DNA from: an uncultured Bacteroidota bacterium | GTDB lineage: Bacteria > Bacteroidota > Bacteroidia > Chitinophagales > Chitinophagaceae | Direction: 5' to 3' | NCBI GenBank assembly: GCA_903854725.1 | Contig: CAINWZ010000076.1 | Span: forward strand, 1-48,743 | Length of the DNA stretch: 48,743 bases | Shown here: piece after piece, positions 26,131 through 34,762 of the stretch | Layout of the letters: the number at the start of each line of letters is the position of its first letter | How positions within the stretch are numbered: position 1 is the first letter of the stretch | The notes under the pieces: generated by a model | Seen by the model: the letters and a program-made list of their open reading frames with translations, nothing else | What the model was told of the DNA's origin: nothing | Databases searched by the model: none | Program-made: the position numbers and the translations under genes

Positions 26131-26278
26131 AGCAAATCGTTATTTGGTTTATAATCGTTGTTAAAATGAGTATGTTAAATTATCAAAAATTTTGGAATTT
26201 TAAGAATTATTTTGATAAGTGAATAAATGCCACTTTGCTTTCATGAATAAGACTTAAATTGCCTAATAATCTTTGCTT

Positions 26279-27646
26279 ATGTCTACCTCAGTTCAAAACC
26301 TGCGTGCCTATTTCGCTACAGGGGCTACCCAGTCGTATTCTTTTAGATTACTTCAGCTAGAACGCTTAAAAAAGGCAGTTTTAGACGCTGAAAAACAATT
26401 ATATCAGGCACTTTATGCCGATCTCAAAAAAACCGATGAAGATGCCTGGGCTACAGAAGTAGGGTTCTTCTTAAGTGAATTAAACTATACTATAAAGCAT
26501 TTAAAGCAGTGGATGCAGCCCAATACTGTAGCCACTAACTTGGTCAATATGCCTTCTGCAAGTTATACCATGCAAGAGCCCTTGGGGGTGGTTTGTATTA
26601 TTGCGCCTTGGAACTATCCCTTTCAGTTATTATTTACGCCCTTAATTGGGGCTATTGCCGGAGGCAATTGTGTAGTATTAAAACCAAGTGAATTTGCTCC
26701 AGCAACAGCAAAAATCATGGGTAAAATAGTGGACTCCCTATTTCCTGATAATTATATATTGTATCTAGAAGGAGAAGGTGCCACCATTTTGCCACCCTTG
26801 TTAACCGAAAATAGATTTGATCATATTTTTTATACTGGAAGTACAGCGGTTGGAAAAATAATTTATAAATATGCAGCCGAACAATTAGTGCCTGTTACTT
26901 TAGAATTAGGTGGTAAAAGTCCTGCTGTTATTGCTGCCGATGCTAATTTGAGAGTGGCAGCTCGACGTTTAGCTAATCCTAAATTTTCTAATTGTGGTCA
27001 AATGTGTATTGCACCTGACTATATTTTAGTACCCCCACATTTAAAAGATACCTTAATTAAAGAATTGATAATTGCCATTCAATCATTTTATGGTGCAGAT
27101 GCAGAAACGTCTGAACATTATGGTAAAATAATTAATGACAAACAATGGTTGCGTATCACCAGTTATATGTCTGAAGGAGAAATTGTTTATGGAGGAAAAT
27201 CAAACAGAGAAAAATTATTTATCGAGCCAACGATTATGACAGGTGTGCATACAGATGCAAAAATTATGCAAGATGAAATTTTTGGCCCGATACTTCCTAT
27301 TCTTACTTATGAATCCAAAGAAGAAGCATTGGCAATTATTCAAAAAAACCCAAATCCATTGGCATTTTATGTTTTCACAGAAAATAAAGCTGACGAACAA
27401 TATTGGTTAACCAATGTGCCTTCAGGAGGTGCCTGTGTAAATAATGCTACTATGCATATTACCAATCATGATTTGCCCTTTGGTGGTAGGGGTTTTAGCG
27501 GAACAGGTGGCTATCATGGTAAGTTGAGTTTTGACACTTTTACGCATACTAAATCGGTTTTAAAAACACCTACTTGGATTGACCCTGGTTTTAAATATCC
27601 TCCCTATAAAGGAAAAGCTTGGTTATTGAAAAGATTAATTGGGTAG
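26279..27646 (+). CDS. aldehyde dehydrogenase family protein
   Basis: 455-residue NAD(P)-dependent aldehyde dehydrogenase. Landmarks are PWNYPFQLLF (substrate/cofactor entry), FYTGSTAVGK, the general-base Glu209 in ELGGKSP and catalytic Cys243 in GQMCIAPDY. The C-terminal tail is hydrophobic and basic (PPYKGKAWLLKRLIG), as in the class 3 fatty-aldehyde dehydrogenase-like group. I chose ATG at 26279 over a TTG six bases upstream. It is followed 51 bases later by a peroxidase gene. The physiological aldehyde is not evident; medium-chain or lipid aldehydes are plausible. Confidence 0.9.
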   Translation: MSTSVQNLRAYFATGATQSYSFRLLQLERLKKAVLDAEKQLYQALYADLKKTDEDAWATEVGFFLSELNYTIKHLKQWMQPNTVATNLVNMPSASYTMQEPLGVVCIIAPWNYPFQLLFTPLIGAIAGGNCVVLKPSEFAPATAKIMGKIVDSLFPDNYILYLEGEGATILPPLLTENRFDHIFYTGSTAVGKIIYKYAAEQLVPVTLELGGKSPAVIAADANLRVAARRLANPKFSNCGQMCIAPDYILVPPHLKDTLIKELIIAIQSFYGADAETSEHYGKIINDKQWLRITSYMSEGEIVYGGKSNREKLFIEPTIMTGVHTDAKIMQDEIFGPILPILTYESKEEALAIIQKNPNPLAFYVFTENKADEQYWLTNVPSGGACVNNATMHITNHDLPFGGRGFSGTGGYHGKLSFDTFTHTKSVLKTPTWIDPGFKYPPYKGKAWLLKRLIG

Positions 27647-27697
27647 ACTATTTCATCGTTGAATTAAATTTTGGATTTGAAAAATAATAAAAATGTC

Positions 27698-28357
27698 ATG
27701 ATAAAAATTGCCATCGCTTTAGGTGTTTTGGTTTCAGCCACTTTATTGATGAAAAAATCGGGTATGTCTTATCGACAATCTATTTTAAAAACAATTTATC
27801 CAGCCATTATGTGGTCTGGTAAGGGCGCAGGTAAAAAACAAGTTCAATTTAATAAAGAAAACAAAACTCCTGTAATTTCATTCTATAGTTTAACAACGAA
27901 AGATATCAATGGCAAGGATTTTAACTTTTCTTCTTTGAAAGGAAAAAAAGTTTTAATTGTCAATACGGCAAGTGATTGTGGATTCACAGGACAATATGAA
28001 GCACTAGAAACATTGCAAACAAAATATGCCGAAAGTCTTGTAGTGATTGGTTTCCCGGCCAATGACTTTAAAGAACAGGAAACCAAAGACAATGAAAGTA
28101 TTGCTGCTTTTTGCAAAAAGAATTATGGAGTAAGCTTTCCCTTAATGGCGAAATCAATTGTGATAAAAAAGAATCATCAAAACGAAGTTTTTAAATGGTT
28201 ATCGGATATGACCATTAATGGTTGGAATCATCAAGAACCTGCTTGGAATTTTTGCAAATATTTAATCAATGAGCAAGGCACTCTTACGCATTATTTTCCA
28301 ATGACAGTGGATCCATTAGATCCTTTAGTAGTAGAGGCAATTGAAAAAAAGGAGTAA
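27698..28357 (+). CDS. glutathione peroxidase-family thiol peroxidase, membrane-anchored
   Basis: 219-residue peroxidase with an N-terminal hydrophobic segment (about 3-18) that probably anchors it or acts as a signal. The peroxidatic Cys94 is in NTASDCGFTGQY. A second Cys139 (AFCKKNYGVSF) is placed as the resolving Cys of thioredoxin-dependent members. Trp183 and Asn184 (PAWNF) are kept. The usual Gln of FPCNQF is Asp123 in FPANDF, which is unusual. ATG 27698 is preferred over the TTG at 27671. Confidence 0.85.
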   Translation: MIKIAIALGVLVSATLLMKKSGMSYRQSILKTIYPAIMWSGKGAGKKQVQFNKENKTPVISFYSLTTKDINGKDFNFSSLKGKKVLIVNTASDCGFTGQYEALETLQTKYAESLVVIGFPANDFKEQETKDNESIAAFCKKNYGVSFPLMAKSIVIKKNHQNEVFKWLSDMTINGWNHQEPAWNFCKYLINEQGTLTHYFPMTVDPLDPLVVEAIEKKE

Positions 28358-28376
28358 GTTAATAGAGGGGCATTCA

Positions 28377-29414
28377 TTAAATAGGGCAGTGCTCGTGGTA
28401 ATTTTCTAACACAATTTTACCAGATTCAATAACAGTATCTTTGTATTTTTCTTTGATTTCATCAAGTACTGCTTCAATTTCTTTTTGTGCTGTAATGCGT
28501 ACTAATTTATTTCTGTACTCTTTTATATTAGGAAGCCCTCTTAAATAATTAGCGTAATGTCTTCTCATTTCATTAATGCCTGCAATAGGTCCTTTCCACT
28601 CCATTGATTTAATTAAATGTTTTCTCGCCACTTCAACTCTTTCTTCAATAGTAGGATCAGCTCTTCTTGTTCCCGTTTCTACAAAATGTTTTATTTCTCT
28701 AAATATCCATGGATAACCAATGGCAGCGCGTCCAATCATAATGCCATCTACGCCGTATTTGTTTTTATATTCCAATGCTTTTTCGGGTGAATTGATATCT
28801 CCATTTCCAAAAATGGGCATATGAATACGAGGATCATTTTTTATTTCTCCTATTAATGTCCAATCTGCTTCACCTTTATACATTTGTGTTCTGGTACGTC
28901 CATGAATAGCCAAAGCTTTTACACCTACGTCTTGTAATCTCAAAGCCACTTCGTGAATATTTTTTGAACCTTCATCCCAACCCAATCTTGTTTTAACGGT
29001 AACAGGAAGATTGGTGCTTTTTACAACGGCTTCTGTTAATCTTACCATTAAATCTAAATCCTTCAATACGCCAGCACCAGCACCTTTAGTAACTACTTTT
29101 TTAACTGGACATCCAAAATTGATATCAATTAAATCGGGATTCACAGTGTCAACAATTTTAGTACAAAGTGCCATAGCTTCTTCATCCCCACCAAATATTT
29201 GAATACCTATAGGACGTTCGTAATCGAATATGTCTAGCTTCTGCCTACTTTTTATGGCATCTCTAATTAACCCCTCACTGCTTATAAATTCGGTGTACAT
29301 GAGATCGGCCCCATTCTCTTTACAAACTGCTCTAAACGGGGGGTCACTCACGTCCTCCATAGGAGCGAGTAATAGGGGAAAATCGGGTAATTGTATAGGA
29401 CCTATAGAAACCAT
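28377..29414 (-). CDS. dusB: tRNA dihydrouridine synthase, DusB-type
   Basis: Flavin enzyme that reduces uridine to dihydrouridine in tRNA. In the 345-residue protein, APMEDVSDPPFR (18-28) forms the FMN site, Cys102 in NFGCPVKKV is the catalytic acid, and IHGRTRTQMYKGEADW and FGNGDINSPEKA are family hallmarks. DusB is the usual member in this phylum. It diverges from the CPBP gene; a TACATTTG box lies in the 61-base gap. Confidence 0.93.
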   Translation of the reverse strand: MVSIGPIQLPDFPLLLAPMEDVSDPPFRAVCKENGADLMYTEFISSEGLIRDAIKSRQKLDIFDYERPIGIQIFGGDEEAMALCTKIVDTVNPDLIDINFGCPVKKVVTKGAGAGVLKDLDLMVRLTEAVVKSTNLPVTVKTRLGWDEGSKNIHEVALRLQDVGVKALAIHGRTRTQMYKGEADWTLIGEIKNDPRIHMPIFGNGDINSPEKALEYKNKYGVDGIMIGRAAIGYPWIFREIKHFVETGTRRADPTIEERVEVARKHLIKSMEWKGPIAGINEMRRHYANYLRGLPNIKEYRNKLVRITAQKEIEAVLDEIKEKYKDTVIESGKIVLENYHEHCPI

Positions 29415-29450
29415 ATGAATTCATTATCTTGCATCTTACTGATACGGTTG

Positions 29451-29458
29451 CAAATGTA
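29451..29458 (-). promoter_or_regulatory. dusB promoter, -7 box TACATTTG
   Basis: Exact TAnnTTTG match on the minus strand, about 37 bases before the dusB start. The -33 element is not evident. Confidence 0.4.
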
Positions 29459-29475
29459 CCAATTAATTGATTTAG

Positions 29476-30393
29476 ATGGAATCATCGGATAGAAGCCTTT
29501 TTAATATGACACCTCCCATGAGAATGGCCCTTTTTTTAGGGGCTACTGGTATTGGCATGATTGCAGGCGCTTTTATAAGTTTTTCAATAGTTTCAGCCTT
29601 ATTACATATTAGCATGGCCGACATGCAAAAGGTAATTATGCAGCCCGAATATGCTTCAATGGCTCAATTTGCGAATGCTTTGGCTTCGATTATCGCTTTT
29701 GGCCTGCCAAGTATTGCGGTTGCCTTTTTTACGAAAGGCAGTTTGGCTGCTAATATTGGATTGTCGCCCATTAAGTCTTATCAGCAAATAGGCATTGTTA
29801 TTTTATTAGCAATTGTTGGATTAATACTAAGTGGGGCTTTAGGAAGCTTAACAGAGAAAATTCCTATTCCTAGCGACTTTAAAAATTGGGCAGAAACAAT
29901 AGAAGCCCAATATAAAAAAGCAATGTTGTCTATGACGCATATGACTTCATTAGTAGATTTAGGGTATGCATTATTGGCGGTAGCCATTATACCTGCCTTT
30001 ATTGAAGAAGTTTATTTTAGAGGCAGCTTACAAAAAATTTTAACAGATTGGACGGGAAAGCCTTATGTGGCTATTATTTTAACCGCAATTTTTTTTAGCG
30101 CTATTCATTTTTCTTATTTTGGTTTTTTATCTAGAATGGCATTGGGCATTATACTAGGCTGTATTTATTATTATACTAAAACTATTTGGTTGCCTATATT
30201 ATTACATTTCTTAAACAATGGTATTGCAATTGTCACATTATATACGGTAAGAGAAAATCCTACAAATGTTGACAAAATTATGGATGATAATCTACCTATT
30301 TATTGGGGTGGTGTAGCGCTAATAGGTATTTACTTTTTATTACGTCAATTAAAAAATAGTAACCCTGATGCAGGATTGGAAAAAAGTATTTAG
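29476..30393 (+). CDS. CPBP family intramembrane metalloprotease
   Basis: 305-residue polytopic membrane protein with about 8 hydrophobic segments. The Abi/CPBP (CAAX protease-like) motifs are EExxxR (Glu177, Glu178, Arg182 in EEVYFRG), His211 in AIHFSYFG and His244 in LLHFLNNG. Relatives process prenylated proteins or bacteriocin-related peptides. The 3' end overlaps the DUF2007 gene by 26 bases. The substrate is unknown. Confidence 0.88.
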   Translation: MESSDRSLFNMTPPMRMALFLGATGIGMIAGAFISFSIVSALLHISMADMQKVIMQPEYASMAQFANALASIIAFGLPSIAVAFFTKGSLAANIGLSPIKSYQQIGIVILLAIVGLILSGALGSLTEKIPIPSDFKNWAETIEAQYKKAMLSMTHMTSLVDLGYALLAVAIIPAFIEEVYFRGSLQKILTDWTGKPYVAIILTAIFFSAIHFSYFGFLSRMALGIILGCIYYYTKTIWLPILLHFLNNGIAIVTLYTVRENPTNVDKIMDDNLPIYWGGVALIGIYFLLRQLKNSNPDAGLEKSI

Positions 30394-30586
30394 TAGTTCG
30401 CAATTAGCGGCATCTTCCATGGTAATGGGTATTTTAAATGAAAATGAAATACCTGCTAAGACGCTGAATAAACAAGACTCTTCTTATGTTTTTTTAGGTG
30501 AAGTGGAAGTGTATGTACCCTTACCTATGTATGAAAAAGCGCAGACGCTTATTGATGCTATTCAACTAGACCCAATAAATTCTTAA
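30368..30586 (+). CDS. DUF2007 small signalling-type protein
   Basis: 72-residue soluble protein with the compact alpha-beta plan of DUF2007 (DWKKVFSSSQLAASSMVMGILNENEIPAKTLN, then a VEVYVPLPMYEKAQTLI strand-helix), a GlnB-like fold described as putative signal transducing. The start lies inside the CPBP reading frame, so translational coupling is likely. It precedes cdsA by 32 bases. Function is unproven. Confidence 0.8.
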   Translation: MQDWKKVFSSSQLAASSMVMGILNENEIPAKTLNKQDSSYVFLGEVEVYVPLPMYEKAQTLIDAIQLDPINS

Positions 30587-30618
30587 ACAAAGTATTAAAT
30601 ATTTTTAATTATTACATT

Positions 30619-31479
30619 ATGGCATTTAACGCATCCGTTTTTAAAGTAAGAACTATTTCTGCAATTGTTTTTGGCATTATTATGCTAACAGGCTTAATTT
30701 GGAATAGCTGGTCTTTTTTTACATTATTTTTTATCATCCAAATGGGATGTTTGTTTGAGTATCAAAAGTTATTAGCACTAATTTTTCCAAGCTATAAAAA
30801 TATTACGCCCATTCATAAATGGGGTTTACTAGTAGTAGGATCTTTATTTATGATGACTTTGGGTCCTTTAGATTTAGGCATTAATGGGGTTAGTATAAAG
30901 TTTATTGGAAGTAGAATTTTACCTTTTGTAATTGCTATTATTCTTATCACAGATATTTTTAGCAAAAAAATTAATTTACAAAATTGGGCAATCTCTTTTG
31001 CCGGATTGATATACATTCCCATGAGTTTATCTTTATTTTTTCAATTAAAAAGTTTCATGGCCAATTCTTATTTTGGGAATTGGAGTTTTTCTATCCCTTT
31101 ATTATTAATTGTTTCTATTTGGGTAAATGATACAATGGCTTATTTGTTTGGTTCCCTTATTGGTAAAACCCCCTTGTCGCCAATTTCTCCTAATAAAACT
31201 TGGGAAGGTACCATTGCGGGCATTATTTTGTCGGTATTAATTGTATCCAAAGTAATGGGTATTTATGTGCCCATTCAAGAGAAGTACATTTTTTATATTA
31301 GCCTAATTGCTTCAGTAGCAGGCAATTTTGGAGATTTATTGCAAAGTAAATTAAAGCGCTTGGCAGGCGTGAAGGATAGCGGTAGTATGATGCCAGGTCA
31401 CGGAGGCTTCCTAGATAGATTTGATTCTATCTTATTTGCAACCCCATTTGTATGGCTAATTCTTCAGATTCTGTTTTAG
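30619..31479 (+). CDS. cdsA: phosphatidate cytidylyltransferase
   Basis: Makes CDP-diacylglycerol from phosphatidic acid and CTP at the cytoplasmic membrane. The 286-residue protein has many hydrophobic helices and the C-terminal CdsA signature SKLKRLAGVKDSGSMMPGHG followed by GFLDRFDS. WVNDTMAYLFGSLIGKTPL and SPNKTWEGT are also conserved. It is followed 30 bases later by psd, so the two phospholipid genes lie side by side. Confidence 0.95.
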   Translation: MAFNASVFKVRTISAIVFGIIMLTGLIWNSWSFFTLFFIIQMGCLFEYQKLLALIFPSYKNITPIHKWGLLVVGSLFMMTLGPLDLGINGVSIKFIGSRILPFVIAIILITDIFSKKINLQNWAISFAGLIYIPMSLSLFFQLKSFMANSYFGNWSFSIPLLLIVSIWVNDTMAYLFGSLIGKTPLSPISPNKTWEGTIAGIILSVLIVSKVMGIYVPIQEKYIFYISLIASVAGNFGDLLQSKLKRLAGVKDSGSMMPGHGGFLDRFDSILFATPFVWLILQILF

Positions 31480-31485
31480 TTCCTT

Positions 31486-31493
31486 TACATTTG
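31486..31493 (+). promoter_or_regulatory. candidate psd promoter, TACATTTG
   Basis: Exact TAnnTTTG match in the 30-base gap between cdsA and psd, 17 bases before the psd start. It could allow psd to be transcribed independently; the -33 part would lie in cdsA. Confidence 0.35.
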
Positions 31494-31509
31494 CACCTAA
31501 ATTAAAAGT

Positions 31510-32166
31510 ATGACAATACATAAAGAAGGCACTGCTACCATTTCACTAATAGCTATTTTAGTAGGGGCTTTAAATATTGTCAATTTCTCCTACCTGTTTC
31601 CGATCTCCATTTTGGGGGCTTGGTGTTTTTTCATCATTACACTTGCATTTTTCTTATTCATTGTATCTTTTTTTAGAATGCCTGTTCGCAGGTTGACCAT
31701 TAGCGAAGGGGCCATTGTGGCACCTGCAGATGGGAAAGTAGTGGTGATAGAAGAAGTTCAACCTGATGAATTTTATACAGATAAAAGAATTCAACTAAGC
31801 GTGTTTATGAGTCCAGCGAATGTGCATGTAAATCGTTTGCCTATTGCCGGAAATATTGTATACAATAAATATCATCCAGGTAAGTTTTTAGTTGCCTGGC
31901 ATCCTAAATCATCTACCGATAATGAAAGATGGTCGGTGGTGATTGAAAATAGCAAAGGAAGTATTTTATGCAAACAAATTGCGGGGGCCTTGGCAAGAAG
32001 AATTTGTAACTATACAACAGTTGGCCAATCTTTTAATCAATGTGATGAATATGGTTTTATTAAATTTGGTAGTAGGGTAGATTTGCTATTACCAGTTGGA
32101 ACAAAAATTCATACTAAAATTGGCGATACTGTAAAGGGTGGGGTGACAGTCCTTGCTAGTTGGTAA
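31510..32166 (+). CDS. psd: phosphatidylserine decarboxylase proenzyme
   Basis: Produces phosphatidylethanolamine, the last step after CdsA and PssA. In the 218-residue protein, two hydrophobic helices lie at about residues 9-55. The core has VAPADGKVVVIEE (70-82), the metal/substrate region FMSPANVHVNRLP, and the self-cleavage Gly187-Ser188 within IKFGSRVDLLLP, which creates the pyruvoyl group. The short archaeal-type form is common in this phylum. No pssA gene is in the window. Confidence 0.93.
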   Translation: MTIHKEGTATISLIAILVGALNIVNFSYLFPISILGAWCFFIITLAFFLFIVSFFRMPVRRLTISEGAIVAPADGKVVVIEEVQPDEFYTDKRIQLSVFMSPANVHVNRLPIAGNIVYNKYHPGKFLVAWHPKSSTDNERWSVVIENSKGSILCKQIAGALARRICNYTTVGQSFNQCDEYGFIKFGSRVDLLLPVGTKIHTKIGDTVKGGVTVLASW

Positions 32167-32183
32167 CCAATTCTTGCAAATTC

Positions 32184-32882
32184 TTATAGTAAATTTTCTA
32201 ATTCCTTTAAGTGCGTAATTGTGTAGGTTGCGGGCACAGTGGGCTTCACTTGTAAGTGATTCACAAATACAGAATCCATACCTGCATTAATAGCGCCTTG
32301 AATATCGGCACTTTCATTGTCTCCAATCATAATACTGTTTTCAACTTTTGCGTTGGCGCTTTTTAAGGCATATTCAAAAATTTCTTTTTGGGGCTTTAAA
32401 CTATTACTTGCTTCGGAAGTAATGACTTCAATAAAGTAGTCAGCCAAATTTGAGTTTTTAATTTTCTTAAACTGAACAGATTCAAATCCATTGGTGATTA
32501 AATGCATTTTATACTCCTTACCCTTTAAGTATTCTAAAATTTCAATGGTATAGGGGAATAGATTTTTTTTATTAGGAAGGATGTCTAAATAATCATGAGA
32601 CATTTCTTTAGCTAAAGCTTCATCTGCAATTTTATAATCGAGTAAACTTAAATAAATACGTTTCCATCTCAATTCTTCCTGTTTGATAAAGCCCTTGGTA
32701 TAGCGATCCCATAATCTGTGATTGTGTACGCTATATTGGCTATAAAAAACATCAAAATCGTTAATGCCTTTTGCTTCCAGTTCGTATTTAAGATGTAAGT
32801 CCCATAAAGTTTCCTTTGAATTTAATTCAAAATCCCAGATAGTATGGTCAAGGTCAAAAAACAAGTCTGTATAGGCCATCAA
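32184..32882 (-). CDS. HAD-family hydrolase, YjjG-like pyrimidine nucleotidase
   Basis: 232-residue phosphatase of the HAD superfamily: FFDLDHTIWDF gives nucleophile Asp10 and acid Asp12, ITNGFE is motif II, and MIGDNESADIQGA is motif IV. The pattern HTIWDFELN and the length match the YjjG/TIGR02254 group, which removes phosphate from non-canonical pyrimidine nucleotides. It is a single gene converging on psd and diverging from the SDR gene. Confidence 0.87.
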   Translation of the reverse strand: MMAYTDLFFDLDHTIWDFELNSKETLWDLHLKYELEAKGINDFDVFYSQYSVHNHRLWDRYTKGFIKQEELRWKRIYLSLLDYKIADEALAKEMSHDYLDILPNKKNLFPYTIEILEYLKGKEYKMHLITNGFESVQFKKIKNSNLADYFIEVITSEASNSLKPQKEIFEYALKSANAKVENSIMIGDNESADIQGAINAGMDSVFVNHLQVKPTVPATYTITHLKELENLL

Positions 32883-32961
32883 TAAGTAATTGTATTGGAC
32901 GAATTTACAATTTTGATTCTTATCTTTATTCTTTATTTAAGTTATCTATTAATTATTTTTT

Positions 32962-33660
32962 ATGCTAGTTGTAATTACAGGTGCTTCACAGGGTATTGGT
33001 TATTCCATAGCGGAGGCTTTTGCACAAGCGGGCCATACTTTATTAATTTGTAGTAAAACGGAAGCTCGTTTAAATACTGCTACTTCTCAATTGCAAGAAA
33101 AATATCCAACAGCAACCATTCATTGTAAAGTAGCTGACTTATCTAAAGAAGAAGATTGTAAACTATTTGGTAATTGGTGTCTTGGCTTTGGCACTCCTTC
33201 TATCTTAATTAATAATGCAGGCTTCTTTTTGCCAGGAAATTTAATGGATGAAAAGCAAGGCGTTTTAGCATCGCAAATAGAAGCAAATGTATATTCAGCA
33301 TATCATACCACCCGTGCTTTATTACCTTCCATGGTAAAATTGGGGGCAGGACATATTTTTAATATTTGTTCTATAGCATCCTTACAAGCTTATCCGCAAG
33401 GAGGGTCTTATAGTATTAGTAAATTTGCTTTAGATGGATTTTCTAAAAATTTAAGAGTTGAATTAAAAGACAAAGGCATTAAAGTTACAGGTGTATATCC
33501 AGGCGCCACTTATACGAATAGTTGGGCAGGCAGTGGAGTAGCGCCTTCAAGAATTATGGAAGCAGCAGATATTGCTAAAATGATTTTTGCAGCAGCGCAT
33601 TTAAGTCCACAAGCAGTAGTGGAAGATATTATTATGCGTCCTTTATTAGGGGACCTATAA
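32962..33660 (+). CDS. short-chain dehydrogenase/reductase
   Basis: 232-residue SDR with GASQGIG (7-13), NNAG (84-87), catalytic Ser137 with Tyr150 and Lys154 (YSISK). It is a cytoplasmic NAD(P)-dependent oxidoreductase. TGVYPGATYT follows the active site, as in classical SDRs. The substrate cannot be inferred; no biosynthetic neighbour points to one. It converges with the small hypothetical gene on the minus strand. Confidence 0.88.
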   Translation: MLVVITGASQGIGYSIAEAFAQAGHTLLICSKTEARLNTATSQLQEKYPTATIHCKVADLSKEEDCKLFGNWCLGFGTPSILINNAGFFLPGNLMDEKQGVLASQIEANVYSAYHTTRALLPSMVKLGAGHIFNICSIASLQAYPQGGSYSISKFALDGFSKNLRVELKDKGIKVTGVYPGATYTNSWAGSGVAPSRIMEAADIAKMIFAAAHLSPQAVVEDIIMRPLLGDL

Positions 33661-33680
33661 TGCATTAATTAGAAGTCAAT

Positions 33681-33962
33681 TTAAAGGCGCTCTTCGTCGT
33701 CTTCTATTTTTGGTAGCGTCGTACCAAAACTTTCTCTTGCTTTTTTGGTCGCGGCTAATCTTTCAATGACTACTTGAGCAATTAACTTTCCTGCATCTTC
33801 ATTCGGGTTGGCCTGTAAGATATTTTTCAGCTTTGCTTCCGAGACATCTATACGATAAAGTAATTGAACCAGTTTAGAGAAATCTTCTTTAATGAGCTCA
33901 TTGATCATGGTCTCTAAATCGGGAATCGTTAATTTCTCCAATGCTACTAAATTGATTTCCAT
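33681..33962 (-). CDS. conserved hypothetical protein, 93 residues
   Basis: Soluble acidic protein, mostly predicted helix (LEKLTIPDLETMINELIKED, then LLYRIDVSEAKLKNIL), with a charged C-terminal tail ending EDDEERL. No known motif is recognised. It starts 5 bases after the TIGR02757 gene, so it is the last gene of the metB-like, TIGR02757, hypothetical operon. The coding pattern and tight spacing support a real gene. Confidence 0.7.
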   Translation of the reverse strand: MEINLVALEKLTIPDLETMINELIKEDFSKLVQLLYRIDVSEAKLKNILQANPNEDAGKLIAQVVIERLAATKKARESFGTTLPKIEDDEERL

Positions 33963-33967
33963 TCGTT

Positions 33968-34762
33968 TTAATTAAATTTTTCTATGACGCCCAAGCTAAA
34001 TAACGCGAAGTCGTATTTAGCAGGATCCTTTGGATCCAAAGTTCGGCAATAATTAGTTAATTCAATAGCTGTTTGCCAATCGGTTTGTTTGCGATTTAGG
34101 ATCCCCAAGGCCCTGGAAACTCTTGCTACATGCACATCTATGGGAATAATCAAATCTGCAGGTTGAATGCTTTTCCAAATTCCAAAATCTACTCCATGTT
34201 TATCTTTACGAACCATCCAGCGTAAAAACATATTAAGTCTTTTACAAGTAGAATGACTGATGGGACTTGATATGTGTTTTTTAGTTCGAGCGGGCGCGTC
34301 TTCCAAAGAAAAAAAATATGTTTGAAAATGCGTAAGCGCTTTTTCTACTGTATTTATTTTATTTTTTGAGTTTACATTTATACCTATGTGATTTTCAAAA
34401 AATGCAGATTCTAAACTTTCATTGTTTGTATAATGATGTTTAAGAAATGCCATACAATATAATAAGTCGGTATCATTGAATGTTCGATGTGCAAAACCCA
34501 ATAATCTTTTTAGATCTTTATCCTGGTGCTGTGTACAAAATGCATAGGGGGCATTGTCCATTTTTTGTAATAGCTCCTTACTTTTATTAATGATGGTGGT
34601 TCTATTGCCCCAAGCAAAAATGGCTGCAAAAAATCCAGCAATCTCTATGTCTTGCTGCTTTGTAAATAAATGAGGGATATAAATTGGATCTTTGTCAATA
34701 AATTCAATACGGTTGTACTGCTTTACTTTTTGGTCCAATAATTTTTGTATGTCTACAGTCAT
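33968..34762 (-). CDS. TIGR02757 family protein (DUF2400)
   Basis: 264-residue cytoplasmic protein with FFAAIFAWGNRTTIINKSKELLQ, LLGFAHRTFNDTDLLY, CKRLNMFLRWMVRKD and a late helix-turn region PIDVHVARVSRALGIL. These match the uncharacterised TIGR02757 family, whose C-terminal part resembles the HhH-GPD DNA glycosylase fold (my reading of the motif spacing). It begins at TAATG, overlapping the metB-like stop by one base. Function is unproven. Confidence 0.82.
   Translation of the reverse strand: MTVDIQKLLDQKVKQYNRIEFIDKDPIYIPHLFTKQQDIEIAGFFAAIFAWGNRTTIINKSKELLQKMDNAPYAFCTQHQDKDLKRLLGFAHRTFNDTDLLYCMAFLKHHYTNNESLESAFFENHIGINVNSKNKINTVEKALTHFQTYFFSLEDAPARTKKHISSPISHSTCKRLNMFLRWMVRKDKHGVDFGIWKSIQPADLIIPIDVHVARVSRALGILNRKQTDWQTAIELTNYCRTLDPKDPAKYDFALFSLGVIEKFN

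Noticed and set aside
31510..32166. Inactive psd because the LGST motif is absent
   Set aside because: FGSR keeps the Gly-Ser cleavage pair, as in the short form of this family.
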